Assembly: GCA_937894335.1 (NCBI GenBank)
Contig: CALCRU010000055.1
Location: 1-64,000 of the forward strand
Direction: 5' to 3'
Source of the DNA: an uncultured Treponema sp.
Lineage (GTDB): Bacteria; Spirochaetota; Spirochaetia; Treponematales; Treponemataceae
Length of the DNA stretch: 64,000 nucleotides
Of this stretch, positions 1 through 6,722 are shown in pieces. The notes beneath the pieces are model-generated. The model had not been told where the DNA came from. It worked only from the letters and a program-made list of their open reading frames with translations, and searched no databases. Positions within the stretch are counted from its first letter, which is position 1. Each line of letters opens with the position of its first letter. Position numbers and translations under genes: made by a program.

Positions 1-40
1 GTAGCCGTGACTGGAGTTCAGACGTGTGCTCTTCCGATCT
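1..40. other. Illumina TruSeq adapter left on the contig end
   Basis: Positions 7-40 match the 34-base constant part of the TruSeq indexed adapter, which ends in CTTCCGATCT. The six bases before it, GTAGCC, equal the primer-strand form of TruSeq index 11 (GGCTAC). This is synthetic sequence, so genomic sequence begins at about base 41 and the window start is a contig end rather than a biological boundary. Confidence 0.95.
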
Positions 41-86
41 TCGACTTCGCCCAAAGACAAAAGATTAATTTTTTTGGAGGATTTCT

Positions 87-638
87 ATGAGACAATTTAC
101 AAAACTTCTTGTAACGCTGGTCGCATTCTTTTTGGCTGTAGGCATCATCAGCTGCGGTGGTCCAAGCTCTCCTGATGCTACATCAGTAACGGGAAATAAT
201 ACTTCAGTGGTTGCAGGAGACATTGCCGTAAGCAGTGACGGCGGAACTACGCTCAAATATGTTCCTGCTGACAGCTGGAATGAATCAACCTACACAGACT
301 ACACAGTAATTGGCGTATGCGTGGACTCAAGTTTCATGATAAACCTTGTTAATGAACAAATGACTTGGAATGCCGCTGATGAAAAATATCCTGACACTGC
401 CGGATGGGACTTGCCTACAAGGGTGCAACTTAAGGCTGTTTACGATGCAATGTCGGCACTCAACACAACCCTTGCCAGAATAACAGGAGCAAATAAACTA
501 ACTGGCAGCTATTACTGGACATCGGAGACATACGGTGATAACAACGTTTGGGATGTCGACCTCTACAATGGTAACGAGAGCCACCTCTACTACAAGACCG
601 ACAGTAATAATGTTCGAGTAGTCCGAGCTTTAGATTAG
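87..638 (+). CDS. DUF1566-like lipoprotein with lectin-type C-terminus
   Basis: A 183-residue secreted lipoprotein. A GGAGG site sits about 8 bases before the ATG. Residues 1-22 are a hydrophobic signal ending in a lipobox (I-I-S-C, lipidated Cys23), followed by a Ser/Thr/Gly-rich linker. The body has features of DUF1566/Lcl-type domains, a C-type-lectin-like fold: WDLPTR near the middle, YYWTSE, and a terminal VRVVRAL. The last 30 residues are rich in Asn and Tyr, almost all encoded by AAC, AAT or TAC. It is probably surface or periplasmic; ligand unknown. A strong terminator follows, so it appears to be transcribed alone or as the last gene of a unit cut by the contig end. The domain call rests on motif resemblance only. 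Confidence 0.7.
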   Translation: MRQFTKLLVTLVAFFLAVGIISCGGPSSPDATSVTGNNTSVVAGDIAVSSDGGTTLKYVPADSWNESTYTDYTVIGVCVDSSFMINLVNEQMTWNAADEKYPDTAGWDLPTRVQLKAVYDAMSALNTTLARITGANKLTGSYYWTSETYGDNNVWDVDLYNGNESHLYYKTDSNNVRVVRALD

Positions 639-686
639 CTCAAGTCGTGCTACGAAATTATGTCACAGTACAAATTGTATTTTGTA

Positions 687-718
687 AAGCCGAGTTTTAA
701 AGTGAACTCGGCTTTTTT
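687..718 (+). terminator. Intrinsic terminator after the lipoprotein gene
   Basis: A perfect 10-bp stem (AAGCCGAGTT, 687-696, with AACTCGGCTT, 705-714) and an 8-base loop run directly into a T tract. This is a classic rho-independent terminator 48 bases after the stop codon at 638. Confidence 0.9.
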
Positions 719-894
719 ATTGAGGGGCTAGTACAAACCCTCAAAACGGCGAAGTCAAGGCTTTAAGCGTGAGCGTGCCTTGACTCGACGTATTCGTGCG
801 GCGGGTCAATACTACGATGATGCTTGAAACTTCAATATGAATCTACGATTGGGTTTGTGAGTTCAAAGAACTTATAAAATACAAAAATTACTTC
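719..894. repeat. Gene-free stretch with a short inverted repeat
   Basis: No credible gene lies between the terminator and the next promoter. It holds a perfect 9-bp inverted repeat (AGTCAAGGC at 753-761, GCCTTGACT at 777-785, 15-base loop) and a small AGTTC/GAACT repeat at 860-872. The first hairpin has no T tract and could be a REP-like element. Nothing else is recognisable here. Confidence 0.5.
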
Positions 895-922
895 TTGTAT
901 TTTTTTATATAATAGCTATATA
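895..922 (+). promoter_or_regulatory. Promoter of the toxin-antitoxin operon
   Basis: A -35-like TTGTAT (895-900) and a -10-like TATATA (917-922) are separated by 16 bases. A perfect TATAAT also occurs at 908-913. The palindrome ATAGCTAT (912-919) lies over the -10 region, a plausible operator for autorepression by the antitoxin. A purine-rich GAGAGG ribosome site follows at 936-941. Confidence 0.5.
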
Positions 923-947
923 TTGTAGTATATAAGAGAGGTAATAT

Positions 948-1235
948 ATGGCTGTTATATCTGTAAATGTAGAAAATGACGATAAAAACACTTTTGGCAC
1001 GATTTGTTCGGATTTGGGCATGAACATATCAACCGCTATAAACATCTTTATAAAAGCCGTCAACCGCACACACAGCATCCCCTTTACTTTATCAACTGGT
1101 AAGAAAAGTTCAAAAAAAGATTTGACACAAAACAATATTGCTGAAATGCTTTCATTTGCCCGTAGCGAAGATTTATCGGAAAATACAGCGGCAATTGAAA
1201 ATTTAAGGGAACTGACAAAAAATGATGTGTGGTGA
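948..1235 (+). CDS. RelB/DinJ-family antitoxin
   Basis: A 95-residue antitoxin. Its N-terminal half fits the ribbon-helix-helix of RelB/DinJ proteins: a beta strand (ISVNVENDD), then the helix carrying LGMNISTAINIFIKAV, which matches the DinJ signature 'lGl..stAi..f...v'. The C-terminal half is charged and would wrap the toxin. In this family the dimer binds its own promoter palindrome; ATAGCTAT over the -10 is a candidate site. The gene overlaps the toxin by 14 bases, so translation is probably coupled. DinJ antitoxins usually pair with YafQ or RelE-fold toxins, whereas the partner here is MazF-like. Confidence 0.88.
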   Translation: MAVISVNVENDDKNTFGTICSDLGMNISTAINIFIKAVNRTHSIPFTLSTGKKSSKKDLTQNNIAEMLSFARSEDLSENTAAIENLRELTKNDVW

Positions 1236-1566
1236 GATTTATTGGATTGACCTTGGCTTACCTTTGGGAAGTGAGCATGGTTATTCTCGACCTTGTTTAA
1301 TCATTCAAAGTGATTCATTGAATAACTCTGAATACAATACCGTTATGATTATTCCTCTTACTACAAATCTTCGCCTTGCAGACTACAAAGGAAATGTATA
1401 TTTGGAAAAAGAAGAAACAGGTCTATCAAAAGATTCTGTTGTATTGTGTCCACAAATAACTGCCGTAGACAAGAGAAGGCTTCGAGATAGAATTGGGAAA
1501 ATAAATTCGGAAAATATAAATGAAGTTATAGAAGAACTGCTAAATGTAATTGGAAACAGAACCTAA
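1222..1566 (+). CDS. MazF/PemK-family mRNA interferase toxin
   Basis: A 114-residue SH3-barrel toxin of the MazF/PemK family, sequence-specific endoribonucleases that cleave mRNA. Family landmarks in order: GEIYWIDL (first strand), G-S-E-H-G-Y-S-R-P with the catalytic Arg in the SRP loop, CLIIQSD, IIPLTTN carrying the conserved Thr, then DSVVLCPQITAVDKRRL, the usual 'dS.v...qi..idk.rl' block. Length is normal for the family and no key residue is missing. Two in-frame ATGs (1222, 1225) could start it; both lie inside the antitoxin gene. An attC-like palindrome begins at the stop codon. Confidence 0.9.
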   Translation: MMCGEIYWIDLGLPLGSEHGYSRPCLIIQSDSLNNSEYNTVMIIPLTTNLRLADYKGNVYLEKEETGLSKDSVVLCPQITAVDKRRLRDRIGKINSENINEVIEELLNVIGNRT

Positions 1567-1636
1567 CATGGTTTTCAAAACCGATAAAATCTTCGGCAAA
1601 ACCGTTTTTACGGTTTAAAACGCTAGTTATACGGAC
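1561..1636 (+). repeat. attC-like imperfect palindrome (possible integron recombination site)
   Basis: The left end ACCTAAC (1561-1567) fits the R' consensus RYYYAAC and the right end contains GTTATAC, resembling R'' boxes such as GTTATGC. Between them the arms are imperfectly complementary: GGTTTTCAAAACCG on the left against CGGTTTAAAACGC on the right, with an unpaired base, and an inner 7-bp stem AAACCGT/ACGGTTT (1599-1605, 1610-1616). T. denticola is known to carry a chromosomal integron. Only one such site was found and no integrase gene is present, so this is tentative; a plain hairpin terminator of mazF is the alternative. Confidence 0.35.
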
Positions 1637-1692
1637 AGGCACAGTGGCCAGCTTGTGTTACAAGAAAAATCCTCCTAAAAAATATAACTCAG

Positions 1693-1706
1693 TATCATAT
1701 ATGATA
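1693..1706 (+). promoter_or_regulatory. Perfect AT-rich palindrome upstream of the CxxC mini-gene
   Basis: TATCATATATGATA is its own reverse complement. It lies about 36 bases before the next start codon and before that gene's AGGAGG ribosome site (1730-1735), where an operator or promoter element would be expected. No binding protein can be named. Confidence 0.4.
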
Positions 1707-1742
1707 TACATTTATGATGTAAAATAAATAGGAGGAAAATAT

Positions 1743-1913
1743 ATGGCTTCTAAATGTAAATACTGTGGTTCTACTTCTTATGGCACTGGTTGTATGCACA
1801 GCCCTACAAAGAAACATTATCACGGTTCCGGCGGTAATAAGTGCCGCTGGTGTGGAAGTTCATCGTTAGGTTCAGGATGTATGCATAGCCCAACAAAAAA
1901 TCATGAACGATAA
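1743..1913 (+). CDS. 56-residue duplicated CxxC zinc-ribbon-like protein
   Basis: A very short gene with a strong AGGAGG site 7 bases before its ATG. The protein consists of two copies of one motif: K-C-x-x-C-G-S-[TS]-S-x-G-[TS]-G-C-M-H-S-P-T-K, at residues 4-23 and 33-52. Each copy offers three cysteines and a histidine (CxxC, then C-x-H), and His-rich residues join them (HYH at 25-27). Two Zn2+ sites, or one shared site, are the likely reading. I recognise the motif style from small bacterial hypothetical proteins but know no function. It starts right after the attC-like element and may be a cassette gene. Confidence 0.75.
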   Translation: MASKCKYCGSTSYGTGCMHSPTKKHYHGSGGNKCRWCGSSSLGSGCMHSPTKNHER

Positions 1914-2086
1914 AATTCTTTTCATCCCCTTAAAGCAAATTTCAAAAATAAGTAAAGGCATCTCAATAAAATCAAAAATTTGGAAAAATACTTCAAGGTA
2001 AAAACTGTAGATTTCTACCATCGTTATGCAAATCCTATCATTGAACAATATGATTCGCTTATGATTTTTTTTTGGACTTGTTATAA
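1914..2086. other. AT-rich spacer, possibly with a coding remnant
   Basis: No intact gene. On the plus strand one frame from about 1957 to 2090 reads a protein-like stretch without a start codon, containing YFKVKTVDFYHRYANP, and ends at a TAG at 2088-2090. It may be the 3' remnant of a lost gene. There is no ribosome site and I cannot assign a family. Confidence 0.3.
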
Positions 2087-2470
2087 TTAGTTTTCTGCCA
2101 ATTTTGACATCTTACGGATTTTATCTTTCCAGCGTTGAACAAAATCTACTGGTTCTACTGGTTTTGCGTCAGCTCCGCAGGATAAAATCCATTCGAGAAT
2201 CTTATCATCTTGACTTGAGGTGAAAGTAAGTGTTGTTTTATTTTCAGATACTTCTAATACCTGGTCATCAGCCCATTTGTTTTCGCTAATCCAAATCTGT
2301 GTATTGCCGTAAAATTCAATTTTATATTTTACAGGCTCTTTGAAAGTATAAGCACCAAATTTGCTAAAACCGTGTTTAAGTGAAAACTCATAATCTGCTG
2401 GTAAATCAAAAAGTGATATTCGTGATGTGTTTTCGACTAACCTGATTTTTGAAACAACAAAATCTGCAGA
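2087..2470 (-). pseudogene. C-terminal fragment of a WYL-domain regulator
   Basis: The minus strand from about 2470 to the TAA at 2087-2089 reads an open frame typical of the C-terminal part of WYL-domain regulators (helix-turn-helix proteins common near defence and phage genes). Landmarks: KIRLVENTSRISLFDLPADY (end of WYL and linker), VKYKIEFYG, WADDQVLE, and the terminal EWILSCGADAKPVEP. About 115 residues remain; the DNA-binding half and most of the WYL core are absent. The frame runs without break to a junction near 2460 where the opposite strand begins to encode a different protein. No start codon or ribosome site is evident, so I call it a truncated pseudogene. Confidence 0.6.
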
Positions 2471-2786
2471 TACATTAAATTTTGGACTTGCAGGTTTATG
2501 TTGGAGTGTTCATGAATCAGCATTAAGTGTTATTCAGCCGGAAGTAATTATTACTTGCGGAAATGACCAAGAAAAATCTGCATTTTCATTTATTGCGGAC
2601 CTATATTGCGGAAAAATTGAGCAGAAGTTTTTATCAGGAACTTTTACAATAAAATATTCAAAAATATTTATTCAAAATCGTACTACATTGCTCATAGGAC
2701 TTCCTCATTTAAGCAGGTTTGAAATTAGAGACAATGAAGATTTTAAGAGAAAACTTTTAAATATTTTGGAAGAAAATAATGGATAA
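2427..2786 (+). CDS. Partial uracil-DNA-glycosylase-like protein
   Basis: 119 residues if translation starts at the GTG at 2427. The stretch from about residue 24 resembles the C-terminal half of uracil-DNA-glycosylase-superfamily proteins: LCWSVHESALSVIQPEVIITCGN (compare 'C.pvhe..l..i.Pe.Ii..G') and LLIGLPHLSRF near the end, where glycosylases have a 'H.S' loop. The catalytic N-terminal part is missing, and the first 15 or so codons lie over sequence that encodes the WYL fragment on the other strand. It is therefore probably a 5'-truncated remnant. It overlaps the next gene by 8 bases, so it may once have been its operon partner. Confidence 0.4.
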   Translation: MFSTNLIFETTKSADTLNFGLAGLCWSVHESALSVIQPEVIITCGNDQEKSAFSFIADLYCGKIEQKFLSGTFTIKYSKIFIQNRTTLLIGLPHLSRFEIRDNEDFKRKLLNILEENNG

Positions 2787-3360
2787 ATTAGTAAAGAAAG
2801 AAGTTTTGACAGTTTATATTTCTCAATTTGCAATGATTATTGTTGCACTTTTTTTTTGCTTGGTGCCTGTATTTTCTGATTCTCTGTATCTGACTGGCTG
2901 GAAAGCAATTTCTGGATTATGCATATTAGCAAGTATTTTTGTTGTAAATACTTTTTATATGACTACACAATTCAAAGGAAATAAAAACCTTCTTCATGGA
3001 AAAATTGCACTTGAATGTATGGGCGAAATGTTTTTCAGAATCGATGAAAACTGTAATAAAGGCCTATTTTCAAAAGAAGATACAGAGAAATGTAAACAGA
3101 GATATAATAATGTATTAAAATGGCTTGGAAGATTTAATTCTCTTGCAGTCCCTTTAATGATTATTGATTGTGCTGTAATTGGATTATCAATAATCGGAAT
3201 CGTCATTTTACAGATTAAAAAACATGAAGTTTTATTTTGTTCTCTTTATGGAGTTGCAGGATTTTTTATTGTAATGCAAACAACTTGTCTGTTTATTTCT
3301 TCAAGATTTTTATGGAAAGCTGTATTTGCATGGATTGAGAGATTAAGAAATATAAAATGA
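2779..3360 (+). CDS. Four-helix membrane protein of unknown function
   Basis: 193 residues with two hydrophobic pairs: helices at about 11-31 and 39-60, a soluble charged loop of about 65 residues (KGNKNLLHGKI to YNNVLKWLGRF), then helices at about 118-143 and 148-172, ending in a basic tail. The ATG overlaps the end of the glycosylase-like gene by 8 bases, indicating translational coupling. Low GC content matches the rest of the accessory segment. The layout (membrane pair, cytosolic loop, membrane pair) recalls small effector-type membrane proteins linked to defence genes, but I see no diagnostic motif and propose no function. Confidence 0.65.
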   Translation: MDKLVKKEVLTVYISQFAMIIVALFFCLVPVFSDSLYLTGWKAISGLCILASIFVVNTFYMTTQFKGNKNLLHGKIALECMGEMFFRIDENCNKGLFSKEDTEKCKQRYNNVLKWLGRFNSLAVPLMIIDCAVIGLSIIGIVILQIKKHEVLFCSLYGVAGFFIVMQTTCLFISSRFLWKAVFAWIERLRNIK

Positions 3361-3429
3361 GAAAATATAAAGGAGCTGGAATAGCTCTGTTTCAAAAAAC
3401 ATAACACTCAAAGCATTAAAACTATTAGT

Positions 3430-3795
3430 CTACAATACTTGAAAATGTAATTGATAATCTACAAAAGAGACTTGTATCAATAAATCTTCTTTTGCGTGAT
3501 ATGCAAATAATTCAAGCTTATCTGACAAATCTGAAACCTGTCTATTAATATCATCTTCCATTTTTTGAATTTCAGATGTTGAATTATTTGTTTTATGCAG
3601 ATTATACAGATTCCTTAAACGAAGATTTTCCAGAACAATTTGTAAGGGTGTATCATATTCCTTGAATAAAAAAAGAAAAGCTTTTGTGTTTGTTTCCTCT
3701 AGTTCAAGGATTGATTTATCAAGCATATCTGCCCAGATTCCAACATAACGCCATTCCCATTCATTTTCGCGATGAAATAAAACTGATCTATTCAC
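3430..3795 (-). CDS. Unrecognised 121-residue helical protein
   Basis: Starts at a GTG (3795) and reads as a mostly helical, charged protein with a probable coiled coil around residues 70-100 (STSEIQKMEDDINRQVSDLS) and a tryptophan-rich beginning (ENEWEWRYVGIWAD). There is no signal peptide, membrane segment or known motif. It lies in the AT-rich accessory segment next to another unrecognised minus-strand gene. The codon pattern and absence of a competing frame favour a real gene, but no ribosome site is obvious. Confidence 0.5.
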   Translation of the reverse strand: MNRSVLFHRENEWEWRYVGIWADMLDKSILELEETNTKAFLFLFKEYDTPLQIVLENLRLRNLYNLHKTNNSTSEIQKMEDDINRQVSDLSDKLELFAYHAKEDLLIQVSFVDYQLHFQVL

Positions 3796-3853
3796 AATTA
3801 AATTATGAATGACTAGACTTGCAAGGAATGAGAGATTAGTTATTTATTAATTT

Positions 3854-4395
3854 CTATCGTATTAACTCAGGATATTTTGATTTTAATACACCAACAATTT
3901 TTGCAGAACATTTATTTATTAGTTCGGTTGCTTTTTTAATATAATCAAATGCAAAATCAATATATTTTGTTTTATCAATATCTAGTGCTTTAAAATATCG
4001 CAAATTACATTTTGAACCGTTTTAATTTGAATGTTGTTATAATCATTATTAAGAAAGTCTTTTTCAAAAAACTGTTCAGAATCTATAAATCTATTTCCAA
4101 AAAGTGTTCTAAAAGTATTAAATGTATCTCCTGTATAATTGCCTTTTGGTCCTAATGTAAAACTTGAAATTTTCTTTTCATCATACAAGAGTTTATCTAT
4201 TGCATAGACAATTCTTGTTCTATCACCATCAAACTTATTTCCATCAAATGAAACTCCATTAAATTCTTCATCTGTTAGGATATACCAGAACGAAAAATCT
4301 TTAAGTTCTTCGATATCATATAGGGTGTAGCAGGAAATAAAGCACATCGTAAGATACAGTTGAATAAAGTCTGGCAAAATAATAGAATGAATCAA
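3854..4395 (-). CDS. Unrecognised gene interrupted by a -1 frameshift
   Basis: The frame opens with TTG at 4395 or, more conservatively, ATG at 4347 and runs to a TAG at 3982-3984. The -1 frame continues without break as protein-like sequence (KALDIDKTKYIDFAFDYIKK and further) to a TAG at 3854-3856, adding about 46 residues. The frames meet at 3988-3994, which on the coding strand reads T TTA AAG, a textbook -1 slippery heptamer in the correct phase. Either expression uses programmed slippage or one base has been lost from the A run. No family is recognised. Its 5' end lies over the pncB promoter on the other strand. Confidence 0.5.
4360..4388 (+). promoter_or_regulatory. pncB promoter
   Basis: TTGAAT (4360-4365) and TAGAAT (4383-4388) are separated by exactly 17 bases, a good sigma-70-type promoter. 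Transcription would start near 4395, giving a leader of about 28 bases with a GGAGG site (4412-4416). The promoter lies inside the 5' end of the oppositely oriented hypothetical gene. Confidence 0.7.
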
Positions 4396-4422
4396 AGCAA
4401 TAAAATGCAGTGGAGGTCTTGC

Positions 4423-5877
4423 ATGGACAAGCAGGGAATTATAACCAGCGCTTTATTTACCGACTTTTACGAGCTTACAATGGCTCAGGGCTACTGGAAG
4501 CAGAACATGAATCAAGAAGTTGTGTTCGACATGTTTTTTAGGAGACAGCCTTTTAACGGAGGATTTTCTGTTTTTGCAGGAATAGAAACTCTTCTGGATG
4601 TTCTTACTGAATTTTCTTTTTCTTCTGACGACATTGCATACCTTAAGGAACAGGGAATTTTTGAGCAGGGATTTCTTGACTATCTTAAGGACTTCCGCTT
4701 TACAGGAGACCTGTATTCCTTTGAAGAAGGTTCTCTCATTTTCCCTCAGGAGCCTTTAATCCGCATACATGCAAACTTAATTGAGGCGCAGATTCTTGAA
4801 GGACTTGTTTTAAATCACTGCAACTTCCAGAGCCTTATTGCAACAAAAACCGCCCGCGTATGGCTTGCAAGCAAAAAAGGTTCACTTATGGAATTTGGAT
4901 TAAGGCGTGCACAGGGACCAGACGGAGCAATGAGCGCAACCCGTGCTGCATTCATTGGCGGTGCAGCTGGAACAAGTAACACTCTTGCAGGAAAAAGGTT
5001 TGGCATTCCTGTTATGGGAACAATGGCTCACTCTTGGATCATGTCATTCCCATCAGAACTGGAAGCATTTGAAGCCTATGCAAAAATATATCCCGAAAAA
5101 ACAATCTTCCTCATTGACACATACGACACTCTTGGAAGCGGAATTAAAAACGCAATAAAGGCTGGTGCAAAACTTGTTGAACAGGGATATAACTTTGGAG
5201 TCCGCCTTGACTCGGGAGACATTTCCTATCTTTCTGCGCAGGTAAGAAAAGAACTTGATGCGGCAGGATTCCCACAAGCCTTCATTTCAGTTTCAAACGA
5301 ACTTACTGAAGAAATAATTGAAACTCTCGTTCAGCAGAACGCACCCATTGCAAGCTGGGGAGTAGGAACTCACATGGTAACTGGCGGAACAGAATCAAGT
5401 TTTACCGGAGTATACAAACTTGCAGCCCGTCACGATGCAAAGACAGACAAGATGATTCCTGCTATGAAGTTCAGCGACAATCCTGCAAAGAACACTAACC
5501 CTGGAATAAAAAATGTCTACAGGCTTTACGATGAAAACGGAATGGCAAAGGCAGACATACTTGCCCTAGAAGGAGAAACTGTGGAAGAAGGAAAGGAATA
5601 CCGCTACTTCCATCCCATGGTGGACTACAGGCAGTTTACATTCTCTGCGGCAAAGGTAAAGCCCATGCTTACAAAGCGTCTTGAAAAAGGCAAGCGTGTT
5701 TCTCCAAGGCTTGACGACAAGGAACAACTTGCAAAGAGCCGTGAGACAATGATTTCTCAGCTTGAAACATTTGACGGTTCATATAAGAGAATTCTAAATC
5801 CCCACATTTACAAGGTGTCACTTTCTGAAGAATTAAAGAACCTCAAGGTTGACTTTATAAAGAAAAACATCAAGTAA
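4423..5877 (+). CDS. pncB: Nicotinate phosphoribosyltransferase
   Basis: Converts nicotinate, PRPP and ATP to nicotinate mononucleotide, the entry step of NAD salvage (Preiss-Handler pathway), in the cytosol. 484 residues from the ATG at 4423, chosen because GGAGG lies 6 bases upstream; a longer reading from 4360 has no ribosome site and would start upstream of the predicted transcription start. Family landmarks: TDFYELTMAQGYW at the N-terminus, FDMFFRRQPFNGGFSVFAG, RRAQGPDGAM, GTMAHSW with the active-site His, LIDTYDTLGSG and GVRLDSGD. It converges with the response-regulator gene, the two overlapping by 8 bases. A separate nadE lies 39 kb away, so the window covers two NAD-supply steps. Confidence 0.95.
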   Translation: MDKQGIITSALFTDFYELTMAQGYWKQNMNQEVVFDMFFRRQPFNGGFSVFAGIETLLDVLTEFSFSSDDIAYLKEQGIFEQGFLDYLKDFRFTGDLYSFEEGSLIFPQEPLIRIHANLIEAQILEGLVLNHCNFQSLIATKTARVWLASKKGSLMEFGLRRAQGPDGAMSATRAAFIGGAAGTSNTLAGKRFGIPVMGTMAHSWIMSFPSELEAFEAYAKIYPEKTIFLIDTYDTLGSGIKNAIKAGAKLVEQGYNFGVRLDSGDISYLSAQVRKELDAAGFPQAFISVSNELTEEIIETLVQQNAPIASWGVGTHMVTGGTESSFTGVYKLAARHDAKTDKMIPAMKFSDNPAKNTNPGIKNVYRLYDENGMAKADILALEGETVEEGKEYRYFHPMVDYRQFTFSAAKVKPMLTKRLEKGKRVSPRLDDKEQLAKSRETMISQLETFDGSYKRILNPHIYKVSLSEELKNLKVDFIKKNIK

Positions 5878-6718
5878 ACAGTTCCAGTCCGCCGTAGTCT
5901 TCGATGCTGGCTTCAACGCTTTTTCTGCCTTCAAACAGATAGCGCTTGCGCTCGAAGGCTTCGCGGGCACGAATGCTGTGTAGCACAGCAGATTCTCTCT
6001 TTGCAAAAACAAGTCGATACATTTCCTTACCAGTGCGGACAATATCCATTACAAAATCGTTTTCTTCTCGGCAACATTCACGCAAATCATGAATGTATGC
6101 GTAGAGGGTTTTCTTATTCCGTTCAGTATAAGAGTCCCACACATAGCGGCACAAAGATTCTGCAGAAACGCTAGAGTCGTGGTTTTCAAACAGTTTTTGA
6201 AAGAGCCTTATTTTTACAGGTCCAAGAGAATGCTTTATCTTAAATCTTTCCACACTGAACAGATGATGGGGCTTCATTACCTCTTTGTCAAAGTAACGGG
6301 GAGAAGCAAGAAGAGAAATGTGTTCGCACAGCGTAGTGTCTGTAACAAGTTCGTAAAGTTTTGTGCAAAAAAGGGCAAACTGTTTTTCATCAGTTTTTTG
6401 CATGGCTTCGGGAAAGAGACTTTTGTTTTGCATCTGCCATGAAAGAGAAAGGTCTTCCCTTAGTGGATGAGGATTGTTGTAGAACACTACGGGAATAAGC
6501 AAGCTGTTTTCTTTAAGGTAAGAGAAAATATTGAATGAAAAGTGATCAAAAAAACTGTAGTCAATGCATAGCACATCAACTGAAGATGGGGATTTTTCTA
6601 ATGCACTAAAAAAACTCTTGTCCGAAGAAAAAACGCTTACGATGTAGCCTTCGTCTTTAAGGCGTGAGGCAAGTTCTTCGCAGACATCTGCCTCGCGGGT
6701 TAAAAACATAACGACCAT
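5870..6718 (-). CDS. Atypical response regulator, receiver-like plus winged helix
   Basis: 282 residues. Residues 1-115 resemble a CheY-like receiver: strands VVMFLT and VDVLCIDYSF, the latter keeping an Asp at the phosphorylation position, and PVVFYNNP. The acidic pair that binds Mg2+ after strand 1 is not a normal D-D (here T-R-E-A-D), and the conserved Thr/Ser of strand 4 is replaced. Residues 150-245 resemble an OmpR-type winged helix (GPVKIRLFQKLF, SVSAESLCRYVW, NKKTLYAYIHDLR). It is 4 bases downstream of mutS, so probably co-transcribed; no histidine kinase is nearby. Phosphorylation-independent regulation is possible. The target is unknown. Confidence 0.65.
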   Translation of the reverse strand: MVVMFLTREADVCEELASRLKDEGYIVSVFSSDKSFFSALEKSPSSVDVLCIDYSFFDHFSFNIFSYLKENSLLIPVVFYNNPHPLREDLSLSWQMQNKSLFPEAMQKTDEKQFALFCTKLYELVTDTTLCEHISLLASPRYFDKEVMKPHHLFSVERFKIKHSLGPVKIRLFQKLFENHDSSVSAESLCRYVWDSYTERNKKTLYAYIHDLRECCREENDFVMDIVRTGKEMYRLVFAKRESAVLHSIRAREAFERKRYLFEGRKSVEASIEDYGGLELFT

Positions 6719-6722
6719 TATG

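Noticed and set aside
1888..2029. A second attC-like site (GCCCAAC ... GTTATGC)
   Set aside because: The end boxes match the consensus but the sequences next to them are not complementary, and the left box lies inside the CxxC gene.
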